A stretch of DNA of 8,902 nucleotides from Pollutimonas sp036675955 (GTDB lineage: Bacteria; Pseudomonadota; Gammaproteobacteria; Burkholderiales; Burkholderiaceae_B): the NCBI GenBank assembly GCA_036675955.1, contig JAKFDW010000118.1, positions 1 to 8,902 of the forward strand, in the 5' to 3' direction. The notes below the pieces were generated by a model. That model saw only the letters and a program-made list of their open reading frames with translations, was not told the origin of the DNA and made no database searches. Every line of letters starts with the position of its first letter. Positions within the stretch are counted from its first letter, which is position 1. The position numbers and the translations under genes are program-made. Below, piece by piece: positions 1 to 6,142 of this stretch.

Positions 1-546
1 GGATGGGTCACCGCGGAATACGGGATGCTTCCGCGGTCAACGCATACGCGCTCCGATCGCGAAGCGGCGCGCGGAAAGCAGAGCGGGCGCACCCAGGAGA
101 TCCAGCGTTTGATTGGCCGCAGCCTGCGGGCCGTGTTCGACCTGAACGCCCTGGGCGAGCGCACGCTGCACCTTGATTGCGACGTGCTGCAGGCAGACGG
201 CGGGACACGTTGCGCCAGCATCACCGGCGCCTGGCTGGCGGCCGCAATCGCAACGCGTGGGCTGTTGAAGCAGGGCCTGGTGGCATCCGACCCCTTGCTG
301 GACCATGTGGCTGCCGTGTCGGTAGGTCTGGTCAATGGCAGGCCAGTACTGGATCTGGATTACATTGAAGATTCGGGCTGCGGCGCCGACATGAATATTG
401 TCATGACGGGCGCCGGCCATTTTGTGGAAGTGCAGGGTACTGCCGAAGGCCAGACCTTTGACCGCGAAGCGCTTGATGCCTTGCTGGATCTGGCCAGAGA
501 TGGAATAACCCAGCTTGTGGCGGCCCAGAAACGGGCATTGGGCTGA
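1..546 (+). CDS. rph: Ribonuclease PH, 3' part (5' end outside window)
   Basis: RNase PH is a phosphorolytic 3'-5' exoribonuclease that trims tRNA 3' ends, using phosphate to release nucleoside diphosphates. The reading frame is open from the first base (GWVTAEYGML...) and gives 181 residues before the stop. The family is about 240 residues long, so roughly the first 60 are missing. Diagnostic segments are GWVTAEYGMLPRSTHTR at fragment residues 1-17, the phosphate-binding SGRTQEIQRLIGRSLR at 28-43, and the metal/active-site stretch CDVLQADGGTR at 60-70. The later DLDYIEDSGCGADMN stretch also fits the family. Nothing looks broken within the visible part. The gene converges on the MmgE/PrpD gene with only 21 bp between stop codons. 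In related genomes I expect rdgB directly downstream; here about 3.6 kb intervenes. Confidence 0.97.
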   Translation, partial: GWVTAEYGMLPRSTHTRSDREAARGKQSGRTQEIQRLIGRSLRAVFDLNALGERTLHLDCDVLQADGGTRCASITGAWLAAAIATRGLLKQGLVASDPLLDHVAAVSVGLVNGRPVLDLDYIEDSGCGADMNIVMTGAGHFVEVQGTAEGQTFDREALDALLDLARDGITQLVAAQKRALG

Positions 547-567
547 ACGTTTCGATCAGGAGTAAGG

Positions 568-1920
568 CTAGCCGACGAACCTGCCGACCATCTCGGCGTC
601 TGCAAGATTCCATATTTTTTTTATGAGTGCCTGGCTTTCCTCCGCAGTTGAAGCATTGCGGTATGTTCCCAGCCTTAGCGCCTTGTCTTCAATTTCGCTT
701 CTGCTGAGTGTATTGCCCGGGTCGCCCTTGGGTTCGTCGACGCGCGCCGTAAAGCGGCGGCCGTCGTGCGTCTGTACCGTGACCTTGCCTATCCACTGCC
801 GGGGATAGGCCGTATCGACTTCTGTGTCGAGTTCCATCGATACACGGGATCTGAATGCGGCGATCGCGGGATCGTCCAGGGCGGCGTCGAACTCGGGCAG
901 GCCCGCACGGCGCTGCTGGGCAATGAGCCCCAGCACCGTGCCCATGGAGAATTTGGACTGGTGAACCGAAGTTGGATGGGTGACGGGACCCAGCACGTCG
1001 ATCGCGCCCTGGTGGACATGTGCAAGCACGCTTTTGATGTCGTCGATCGCCAGATTGTTCGACTGAACGATGTCCAGCAGCGCATCCGCCGCGGGATGGG
1101 TGTGGCGGCACGAAGCATGGAATTTGAACGAGGTTTCAAGAACTGTCCAGCGCGTCCCGAGCCTGTCGGTCAATTTTGCCGGATCGGCGTCCTGCGACAT
1201 GCCGGCGCCCATGCCCTGGGGGCCTTCCAGAATATGTTGCGCGCCCGTGAAGCCGTCGTGTGCCAGATAGGCGGCGGTGAGGCCGTTTGCAGCCGCCTTG
1301 GCGGTATGAAGTTGTTTGGAGTCGGCGGCATCGCGCAGGAATTCCCACAAGCCGGCGGCCTGCGTGCCCGCGGAGCCCAGCGCATGGAGCATTTGCTGCT
1401 TGTTCAGATTCAACAGGCGGCCCACGGCCACGGCAGCCGCCAGTGCGCCCGCTGTTCCTGTGGTATGGAAAACCTTGTAGTGCGACCGGCCCAGGAATTC
1501 GCCCACGCGTATTCCGACTTCGTAGCCGGCCACACAGGCTACCAGCAGGTCTTTGCCGGAGCGCCCGAGCGCCTGTGCGGTGGCGATGGCGGGCGGAAAA
1601 ACGACCGCCGCAGGGTGAAACACCGAGCCGTTATGCACATCGTCCTGTTCGACCATGTGGGCTGCTGCCGCGTTGACCATGGCGGCGAAAAGCGGACTGG
1701 TGCTACGCCGGGTGATCATGTTTTCCGAGGGACCGCTGGTGGGGCCCATGGTGTCGGCAAACTGCGCAATGGTTTGCACCGGGCGGGCGCTGGAACCGGC
1801 CAGCGCCGAAGCCAGGCAGTCCAGCATCAAATCTTCGGTGCGGCGCAGAACGTTTTCCGGAATGTCTTCGTAAACGAGTTGAGCCGCGAATTCAGCAAGT
1901 TCGGCACTGGGATGAGTCAT
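568..1920 (-). CDS. MmgE/PrpD family protein (2-methylcitrate dehydratase / cis-aconitate decarboxylase fold)
   Basis: This 450-residue protein has the length and motif order of the MmgE/PrpD family, whose known members dehydrate 2-methylcitrate (PrpD) or decarboxylate cis-aconitate (CAD/IRG1). Visible motifs are EQDDVHNGSVFHPAAVVFPPA (about 91-111), GYEVGIRVGEF (132-142), FHTTGTAGALAAA (151-163), SKQLHTAKAAANGLTAAYLA (201-220), GFTGAQHILEGPQG (223-236), CRHTHPAADA (271-280) and a C-terminal PKGDPGNTLSRSEI (397-410). By eye, D93/D94, H102, H152, K202 and H275 fall where cis-aconitate decarboxylase has its active-site Asp, His, His, Lys and His. No PrpC or PrpB is nearby, so a 2-methylcitrate cycle role is unsupported and the substrate is unknown. 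The ATG at 1918-1920 is the natural family start; the ribosome-binding match upstream (GGAA) is weak. It lies 47 bp downstream of the acyl-CoA dehydrogenase gene on the same strand, so it is probably co-transcribed as its second gene. Confidence 0.9.
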   Translation of the reverse strand: MTHPSAELAEFAAQLVYEDIPENVLRRTEDLMLDCLASALAGSSARPVQTIAQFADTMGPTSGPSENMITRRSTSPLFAAMVNAAAAHMVEQDDVHNGSVFHPAAVVFPPAIATAQALGRSGKDLLVACVAGYEVGIRVGEFLGRSHYKVFHTTGTAGALAAAVAVGRLLNLNKQQMLHALGSAGTQAAGLWEFLRDAADSKQLHTAKAAANGLTAAYLAHDGFTGAQHILEGPQGMGAGMSQDADPAKLTDRLGTRWTVLETSFKFHASCRHTHPAADALLDIVQSNNLAIDDIKSVLAHVHQGAIDVLGPVTHPTSVHQSKFSMGTVLGLIAQQRRAGLPEFDAALDDPAIAAFRSRVSMELDTEVDTAYPRQWIGKVTVQTHDGRRFTARVDEPKGDPGNTLSRSEIEDKALRLGTYRNASTAEESQALIKKIWNLADAEMVGRFVG

Positions 1921-1967
1921 GTCGGGGTTCCAGCCAGGTTACAGGTCAGTTGAAACAGGTCATACGC

Positions 1968-3128
1968 CTAGAATGAGCGGGGCAGGCCCAGCACATGTTC
2001 GGCAACGTAGGAAAGAATGAGGTTGGTCGAAATAGGGGCCACTTGATACAGCCGTGTTTCGCGGAATTTTCGCTCGATGTCGTATTCGTTGGCAAAGCCG
2101 AATCCGCCGTGAAACTGCAGGCAGGCGTTCGCAGCTTCCCACGATGCATCGGCGGCAAGCAGTTTCGCCATATTGGCCTGGGCGCCGCAGGGCTGATGCG
2201 CATCGTACAGCCGGCATGCTTCGTAGCGCATCAGGCTGGCGGCTTCGACATTGATGTGCGCCCGCGCGATGGGAAACTGCACGCCCTGATTCTGCCCAAT
2301 GGGACGGTTAAAGACAATGCGTTCCTTGACGTAGGCTGACACCTTGTCGATGAACCAATGTCCGTCGCCGATGCACTCGGCCGCAATCAAGGTGCGTTCG
2401 GCGTTGAGCCCGTCCAGAATGTATTTGAAGCCCTTGCCTTCTTCGCCGATCAGGTTCTCGACGGGGATTTCGAGGTTGTCGAAGAACAATTCATTGGTTT
2501 CGTGATTAACCATGTTCAATATGGGGCGCACTTCCATGCCTTTGCCTATGGCCTCGTGCAAATCGACGATGAAAATCGACATGCCTTCGGATTTTTTCTT
2601 TACCTGGTCCAGCGGGGTCGTGCGCGCAAGCAGTATCATCAGGTCGGAATGCTGTATGCGCGAGATCCATACCTTTTGTCCGTTGATGACATAACGGTCG
2701 TTGTTCTTTACGGCCGTCGTCTTTATCTTCGTGGTGTCGGTGCCTGTGGTGGGTTCGGTTACGCCCATGGACTGCAGGCGCAGCTCGCCAGTGGCAATGC
2801 GTGGAAGATAGCGCTGCTTTTGTTCAACAGAGCCGTGCCGCAACAGGGTGCCCATGTTATACATCTGGCCGTGGCATACGCCTGAATTTCCGCCGCTGCG
2901 GTTGATTTCTTCCATGATGACCGAGGCTTCCGTCAGGCTCAGGCCCGAGCCGCCGTACTCTTCGGGAATCAGGGCGGCGAGCCATCCTGCTTCCGTCAGG
3001 GTCTTGACGAATTCCTCGGGATAGCCCCGTTCATGGTCCACCTTGCGAAAGTACTCGGGGGGAAACTGGGAGCACAGGTCGCGAATGGCGTCGCGGATTT
3101 CCTGGAAGGGCTGGATGGCTTGCTGCAT
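1968..3128 (-). CDS. Acyl-CoA dehydrogenase family flavoprotein
   Basis: This 386-residue protein has the full acyl-CoA dehydrogenase layout: helical N-terminus (AALIPEEYGGSGLSLTEASVIMEEI, 51-75), middle beta domain with MGVTEPTTGTDTTKIKT (121-137) and YVINGQKVWIS (146-156), and helical C-terminus with RIVFNRPIGQNQGVQFPIA (270-288), QFHGGFGFANEYDIERKFRETRLYQ (338-362) and LGLPRSF. Enzymes of this family oxidise the alpha-beta bond of a CoA thioester on FAD and pass electrons to ETF. The usual catalytic Glu of the YEGT motif is absent: the aligned stretch reads YQVAPIST, with Pro365 at the Glu position. Instead, Glu244 in GLNAERTLIA lies at the helix-G position used by isovaleryl-CoA and long-chain dehydrogenases, so activity is plausible. 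Branched short-chain or other unusual acyl-CoAs are possible substrates, but this is inference. Its start is divergent from the LysR gene. The ribosome-binding site before the ATG is poor. It is the first gene of a likely two-gene unit with MmgE/PrpD. Confidence 0.93.
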   Translation of the reverse strand: MQQAIQPFQEIRDAIRDLCSQFPPEYFRKVDHERGYPEEFVKTLTEAGWLAALIPEEYGGSGLSLTEASVIMEEINRSGGNSGVCHGQMYNMGTLLRHGSVEQKQRYLPRIATGELRLQSMGVTEPTTGTDTTKIKTTAVKNNDRYVINGQKVWISRIQHSDLMILLARTTPLDQVKKKSEGMSIFIVDLHEAIGKGMEVRPILNMVNHETNELFFDNLEIPVENLIGEEGKGFKYILDGLNAERTLIAAECIGDGHWFIDKVSAYVKERIVFNRPIGQNQGVQFPIARAHINVEAASLMRYEACRLYDAHQPCGAQANMAKLLAADASWEAANACLQFHGGFGFANEYDIERKFRETRLYQVAPISTNLILSYVAEHVLGLPRSF

Positions 3129-3150
3129 GGCGTGATGGCGTCCGGTTTCA

Positions 3151-3165
3151 TTACAATGACAGTAA
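3151..3165. promoter_or_regulatory. Candidate LysR-type regulator box (TTAC-N7-GTAA)
   Basis: A perfect 4+4 bp interrupted dyad, TTAC-N7-GTAA, lies between the divergent dehydrogenase and LysR genes and contains the T-N11-A core typical of LysR-type binding sites. Its centre is about 30 bp from the dehydrogenase ATG and about 87 bp from the lysR ATG. A site this close to the dehydrogenase start could act at or near its promoter. No confident -35/-10 pair for either gene is visible nearby, so the role is inferred. Confidence 0.4.
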
Positions 3166-3186
3166 CTTTGCCCTAATGCTTGCTGC

Positions 3187-3225
3187 TTGCCAATTATTGC
3201 TTGCTTAAGCCCGGGTTTGCCAATT
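3187..3225. repeat. Two 9-bp direct repeats, 30 bp apart, in the lysR/dehydrogenase control region
   Basis: TTGCCAATT occurs at 3187-3195 and again at 3217-3225, a centre-to-centre distance of 30 bp, close to three helical turns. Between them are the palindrome GCTTAAGC (3203-3210) and part of a series of GCTTGC hexamers (3178-3183, 3185-3190, 3199-3204). This organisation suits a regulator or nucleoid protein binding one face of the helix. The binding protein is unknown; the LysR product is the obvious candidate. Confidence 0.45.
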
Positions 3226-3244
3226 TTGAAGAGAATATCTATAC

Positions 3245-4159
3245 ATGGCGATGCATTTTGATTTGACCGACATGCAGCTCATGGTCAATGTTGCTGGCGC
3301 CCAGAGCATGACCAAGGGTGCGGAACGTTCATTCCTTTCATTGCCGGCGGCCAGCAACCGGGTCAAGAACCTGGAGAATCATCTCGGGACAGCGCTTTTC
3401 TACCGCAATAGCCAGGGAGTAACGCTTACCCCTTCGGGCGAAGCATTCGTCCGGCATGCGCGCGTGGTGCTGCGCCAGCTCGAGCATTTACGCGGCGATA
3501 TACAGGAATACGCCAGCGGCGTTAAAGGGCGGGTGAGGGTGTACGCCAATACGACGGCGATGAACGAGTTCATGCCTACGATACTGGCTACCTATCTCGC
3601 GGCACATCCCGACGTCAATGTCGAGTTGCGCGAACGGCTTAGCTATCTGGTGGTCAAGGCGGTAGCCGACGGTACAGCGGATATCGGCATTACCGCACAG
3701 GCCGGCGGCGGTGAGAGCATCGAGTTCCTGCCTTACCGGACGGATCGCCTGGCACTCATCACGCATCAGGATCACCCCTTGGCAGCGAACGCAACGGTCG
3801 ACTTCGATGAAACCCTGGTCTATGACTACGTGGGGCTTTCCGAAGCCAGCGCCATTCATGCCTTCCTGCTGCAGGCGGCGGACGACCTGGGCCGGGTATT
3901 GCGCTTTCGGGTAGAGGTCAGTAATTTCGAGGCCGCCTGCCGCATGATAGCCGCGCAGGTCGGAATAGGCGTAATTCCGGAATCCGCCGCGTTGCGCTAC
4001 GTAAAAGATCTACCCCTGAAAATAATTACCTTGAACGACGCGTGGGCGTTGCGGCGCCTGCACATCTGTGTCAAACACTTTGATAAGCTGCCCGTTTTTG
4101 CCAAGGAATTGGTTTCCTTGCTGGTCAAGGACGGTGCAACGGAGAATGGCAGTGACTAA
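3245..4159 (+). CDS. LysR-type transcriptional regulator
   Basis: This 304-residue protein is a typical LysR-family regulator by length and layout. A winged helix-turn-helix lies at about residues 18-70, including MTKGAERSFLSLPAASNRVKNLE and the family signature GTALFYRNSQGVTLTPSGEAF. A linker helix follows (about 70-92), then a periplasmic-binding-like effector domain (about 95-290) containing GRVRVYANTTAMNEFMPTIL, HPDVNVELRE and VADGTADIGI. It is expected to be a cytoplasmic tetramer that binds the divergent promoter region and responds to a small ligand, probably a substrate or intermediate of the dehydrogenase-MmgE/PrpD pathway; the ligand is not readable from sequence. The ATG at 3245 was chosen because it retains the complete N-terminus; a second ATG at 3251 is possible. 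A GAAGAG purine stretch lies 11 bp upstream, rather far for a ribosome-binding site. The 3' end overlaps the rdgB start by 14 bp in another frame. Confidence 0.95.
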   Translation: MAMHFDLTDMQLMVNVAGAQSMTKGAERSFLSLPAASNRVKNLENHLGTALFYRNSQGVTLTPSGEAFVRHARVVLRQLEHLRGDIQEYASGVKGRVRVYANTTAMNEFMPTILATYLAAHPDVNVELRERLSYLVVKAVADGTADIGITAQAGGGESIEFLPYRTDRLALITHQDHPLAANATVDFDETLVYDYVGLSEASAIHAFLLQAADDLGRVLRFRVEVSNFEAACRMIAAQVGIGVIPESAALRYVKDLPLKIITLNDAWALRRLHICVKHFDKLPVFAKELVSLLVKDGATENGSD

Positions 4160-4769
4160 AGTAGTATTAGCTTCGAACAATCCCGGCAAATTAAGGGAAT
4201 TCTCCGCCATTCTTGCGCGGGCCGATATCGATATGGTCGCGCAGGGAGAACTGGGAGTGCCCGAGGCCGATGAGCCTTACCTGACGTTTGTGGAGAATGC
4301 GCTTGCCAAGGCTCGTCACGCCAGTCAGATTACCGGTTTGCCCGCATTGGCCGACGACTCGGGCTTGACCGTGGCAGCGCTCAAGGGCGCGCCCGGGGTA
4401 TTTTCCGCCAGGTACGCCGCGCTTGCGGGCGGCGAAAAATCCGACGCTGCCAATAATCGCCGTCTGGTCCAGCAGTTGGCCGGAATCGACGATCGCAGCG
4501 CATGTTATGTGGCCGTGCTGGTGTATGTCCGCTCGGCGGATGATCCCATGCCTGTTATCGCGCAAGGCGTATGGCAGGGCCTTATCATTGACAGCCCAAA
4601 GGGCAGCAATGGTTTCGGCTACGATGCCCATTTTTATCTGCCGTCACTGGGCAAGACTGCAGCAGAACTCGATCCCGCCGAGAAAAATCGTTGCAGTCAC
4701 CGCGCACAGGCCTTGCAATCATTGCTGCAGGCGTTGAGCCATCAGGCCGGCGCAACGGCTACTTCCTAA
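4146..4769 (+). CDS. rdgB: Non-canonical purine NTP pyrophosphatase (RdgB/HAM1 family)
   Basis: RdgB hydrolyses dITP, ITP and XTP to monophosphates and pyrophosphate, keeping deaminated purines out of DNA and RNA. The 207-residue product starts MAVTKVVLASNNPGKLREF with the family SxNxxKxxE motif (residues 10-18). It continues with FVENALAKARHAS (48-60), the catalytic ADDSGL (69-74), GAPGVFSARYA (81-91), the substrate-binding GSNGFGYDAHF (153-163) and the C-terminal KNRCSHRAQAL (180-190). The frame remains open further upstream to 4068, but the family N-terminus begins at the ATG at 4146, which lies inside the last codons of lysR. A GGAG sits only 1 bp from this ATG and an AAGGA 14 bp away, so the ribosome-binding site is poorly placed and translational coupling to lysR is likely. 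It is followed closely by hemW. Confidence 0.96.
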   Translation: MAVTKVVLASNNPGKLREFSAILARADIDMVAQGELGVPEADEPYLTFVENALAKARHASQITGLPALADDSGLTVAALKGAPGVFSARYAALAGGEKSDAANNRRLVQQLAGIDDRSACYVAVLVYVRSADDPMPVIAQGVWQGLIIDSPKGSNGFGYDAHFYLPSLGKTAAELDPAEKNRCSHRAQALQSLLQALSHQAGATATS

Positions 4770-4783
4770 TTTCCGAGATTCAG

Positions 4784-6010
4784 GTGCATCCTACCTTTCC
4801 GAGCAGTGCGGCAGAACAAGCCAGAAAACCCGGCGTCATTCCGCGTATCGGCGCCTCGTCCGCACTTAGCAGTCTTCCTCCGCTGTCCTTGTATGTGCAT
4901 GTGCCATGGTGCGTGCGCAAGTGTCCTTACTGCGACTTCAATTCCCACGAGTTGAAGAGTGAGGTACCCGAGCGGGAGTATCTGGATGCTTTGCAAGCCG
5001 ACTTGGAGCAAGCGCTACCATTGATATGGGGACGCCAGGTCGTGTCTGTCTTCATCGGCGGCGGTACGCCCAGTCTGCTGTCCGCCAAGGCGCTGGATGA
5101 ACTGCTCGCCATGTTGCGGGCCTGCCTGAATCTGCTGCCCGACGCTGAAATTACCATGGAGGCGAATCCGGGCGCCGTCGAGGCCGGCCGCTTTGCCGAC
5201 TATGCAGCCAGCGGCGTGAACCGCATGTCGCTGGGAATCCAGAGTTTTGACGATGAGGCGCTCAAGGCCCTGGGGCGCATACACGACGCCCGCCAGGCGA
5301 GGGTTGCGGTAGAAATCGCACAACGTTCGGTGCAGCGGGTCAATCTGGACCTCATGTATGCGCTGCCTGGGCAATCTGTAGAAGCTTGCGCAAAAGACTT
5401 GCAGCAAGCCATGTCGTTCCAGACAGGGCACTTGTCCCTTTACCATTTGACGCTGGAGCCCAATACGGTTTTCGCCAAGTATCCGCCCGTCGTTCCCGAC
5501 GACGATACCAGCGCGGCGATGCAAGACCTCATCAGCGAAGCGACCAGCGCAGGCGGATGGGAGCAATACGAGGTATCGGCCTATGCCAAGCCCGCGCAAC
5601 GCTGCCTGCACAACGTCAATTATTGGGAATTTGGCGACTACCTCGGTATCGGCCCCGGCGCCCACGGCAAGCTGTCGTTCCATGACAGGATAATCCGGCA
5701 GGCCAAACTCAAGAACCCGGCGTCCTGGATCGAAAAATCGCTCCGTCGCGATGGCAGCCACATTGCCGAGGAGCGCATCATCGCGCCAGCCGAGCTGGGC
5801 TTCGAATTCATGTTGAACGCATTGCGCCTGAAAGACGGCGTCGCCTCCGGCAGTTTCCGCGAACGCACGGGCTTGTCGCTACTTTCCATCAAGCCGGCCG
5901 TTGATCGCGCCAGGGCAAGAGGCCTTTTGGAACCCGAACTGGGCCGTTTCCGGGCCAGCGCACTGGGTTGGCGATTCTTGAACGATTTGCAGGCGGAATT
6001 CCTTGAATAA
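4784..6010 (+). CDS. hemW: Heme chaperone HemW (radical SAM; formerly called HemN-like coproporphyrinogen oxidase)
   Basis: HemW is a radical-SAM-fold protein that binds heme and delivers it to target proteins. From the GTG at 4784 the product is 408 residues. The iron-sulfur motif CVRKCPYC (Cys43, 47, 50) is followed by DF, the HemW pattern CxxxCxxCDF rather than the CxxxCxxCxC of true coproporphyrinogen dehydrogenase HemN. Other signatures are FIGGGTPSLLS (90-100), EANPG (126-130), GIQSFDDEALKALGR (151-165), LDLMYALPGQ (188-197), HNVNYWEFGDYLGIGPGAHG (276-295) and the C-terminal HemN_C-type region. The start is uncertain. An in-frame TTG at 4691 would overlap rdgB by 79 bp, and no in-frame ATG precedes the conserved LSLYVHVPWC block, so the GTG 14 bp after rdgB was chosen. 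It leaves about 30 poorly conserved N-terminal residues. The gene is probably co-transcribed with rdgB. Confidence 0.95.
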   Translation: MHPTFPSSAAEQARKPGVIPRIGASSALSSLPPLSLYVHVPWCVRKCPYCDFNSHELKSEVPEREYLDALQADLEQALPLIWGRQVVSVFIGGGTPSLLSAKALDELLAMLRACLNLLPDAEITMEANPGAVEAGRFADYAASGVNRMSLGIQSFDDEALKALGRIHDARQARVAVEIAQRSVQRVNLDLMYALPGQSVEACAKDLQQAMSFQTGHLSLYHLTLEPNTVFAKYPPVVPDDDTSAAMQDLISEATSAGGWEQYEVSAYAKPAQRCLHNVNYWEFGDYLGIGPGAHGKLSFHDRIIRQAKLKNPASWIEKSLRRDGSHIAEERIIAPAELGFEFMLNALRLKDGVASGSFRERTGLSLLSIKPAVDRARARGLLEPELGRFRASALGWRFLNDLQAEFLE

Positions 6011-6039
6011 CGATCCAAAATCATCGATGCACTGCAATA

Positions 6040-6056
6040 TGCCCCATAATGGTGCA
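6040..6056. promoter_or_regulatory. NtrC-binding site 1 upstream of glnA (strongest)
   Basis: TGCCCCATAATGGTGCA differs at one base from a perfect NtrC-type site (TGCACC-N5-GGTGCA). Its centre is about 105 bp upstream of the predicted sigma-54 start point, in the range where the strong NtrC sites of enteric glnA promoters lie. The downstream half GGTGCA is exact. Confidence 0.65.
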
Positions 6057-6059
6057 TGA

Positions 6060-6076
6060 TGCCCCGTTATGGGGAG
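6060..6076. promoter_or_regulatory. NtrC-like site 2 upstream of glnA
   Basis: TGCCCCGTTATGGGGAG keeps the TGCCCC-N5-GG frame of site 1 and starts exactly 20 bp after it, close to two helical turns, allowing cooperative binding of NtrC dimers on one face. The right half is degenerate. The ATGCCCC-N3-ATGG/ATGCCCC-N3-ATGG similarity makes the pair a direct repeat. Confidence 0.5.
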
Positions 6077-6100
6077 CCAATGTGGTTCGTTTGCATGCTA

Positions 6101-6117
6101 TGCGCCCTTATGGTTCC
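6101..6117. promoter_or_regulatory. Weak NtrC-like site 3, promoter-proximal
   Basis: TGCGCCCTTATGGTTCC has the TGCNCC-N5-GG layout with a poor right half. It begins 41 bp after site 2, close to four helical turns, and is centred about 44 bp upstream of the predicted start point. Weak proximal NtrC sites occur in enteric glnA promoters, where they limit maximal expression; a similar role here is inferred. Confidence 0.35.
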
Positions 6118-6125
6118 CGTGAAAG

Positions 6126-6142
6126 TTGGCATGTGCTTTGCT
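6126..6142 (+). promoter_or_regulatory. Sigma-54 (RpoN) promoter of glnA
   Basis: TTGGCATGTGCTTTGCT matches the -24/-12 consensus TTGGCAC-N5-TTGCT, with the invariant GG (6128-6129) and GC (6140-6141) separated by exactly 10 bp. Transcription should begin near 6153, leaving a T-rich leader of about 44 nt before the glnA ATG. The upstream phased NtrC-like sites support nitrogen-controlled activation. A poorer sigma-70-like pair, TTGCTT (6138-6143) and TATTAT (6161-6166) with 17-bp spacing, overlaps it and could give basal expression. Confidence 0.85.

Noticed and set aside
615..622. Run of eight T that could suggest an intrinsic terminator for rph.
   Set aside because: It lies within the MmgE/PrpD coding sequence (Lys-Lys codons on the minus strand) with no GC-rich stem immediately upstream.
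568..1920. Naming the gene prpD (2-methylcitrate dehydratase).
   Set aside because: No prpB, prpC or acnD neighbour is present, and family membership alone does not give the substrate.
766..1953. A 395-codon open frame on the + strand opposite the MmgE/PrpD gene.
   Set aside because: It is an antisense shadow produced by GC-rich codon bias; its translation shows no recognisable family motif, while the minus strand carries a complete MmgE/PrpD protein.
5015..5761. A 248-codon minus-strand open frame within hemW.
   Set aside because: Antisense shadow of a well-supported gene with no family motif visible.
4784..6010. Annotation as oxygen-independent coproporphyrinogen III dehydrogenase (HemN).
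   Set aside because: The cysteine motif is CxxxCxxCDF, lacking the fourth Cys of true HemN, and the HNVNYW and GIGPGAHG motifs fit the heme chaperone HemW.
6028..6044. TGCACT at 6028-6033 as a further NtrC site.
   Set aside because: The matching right half is missing at the expected distance and it overlaps the much better site at 6040-6056.
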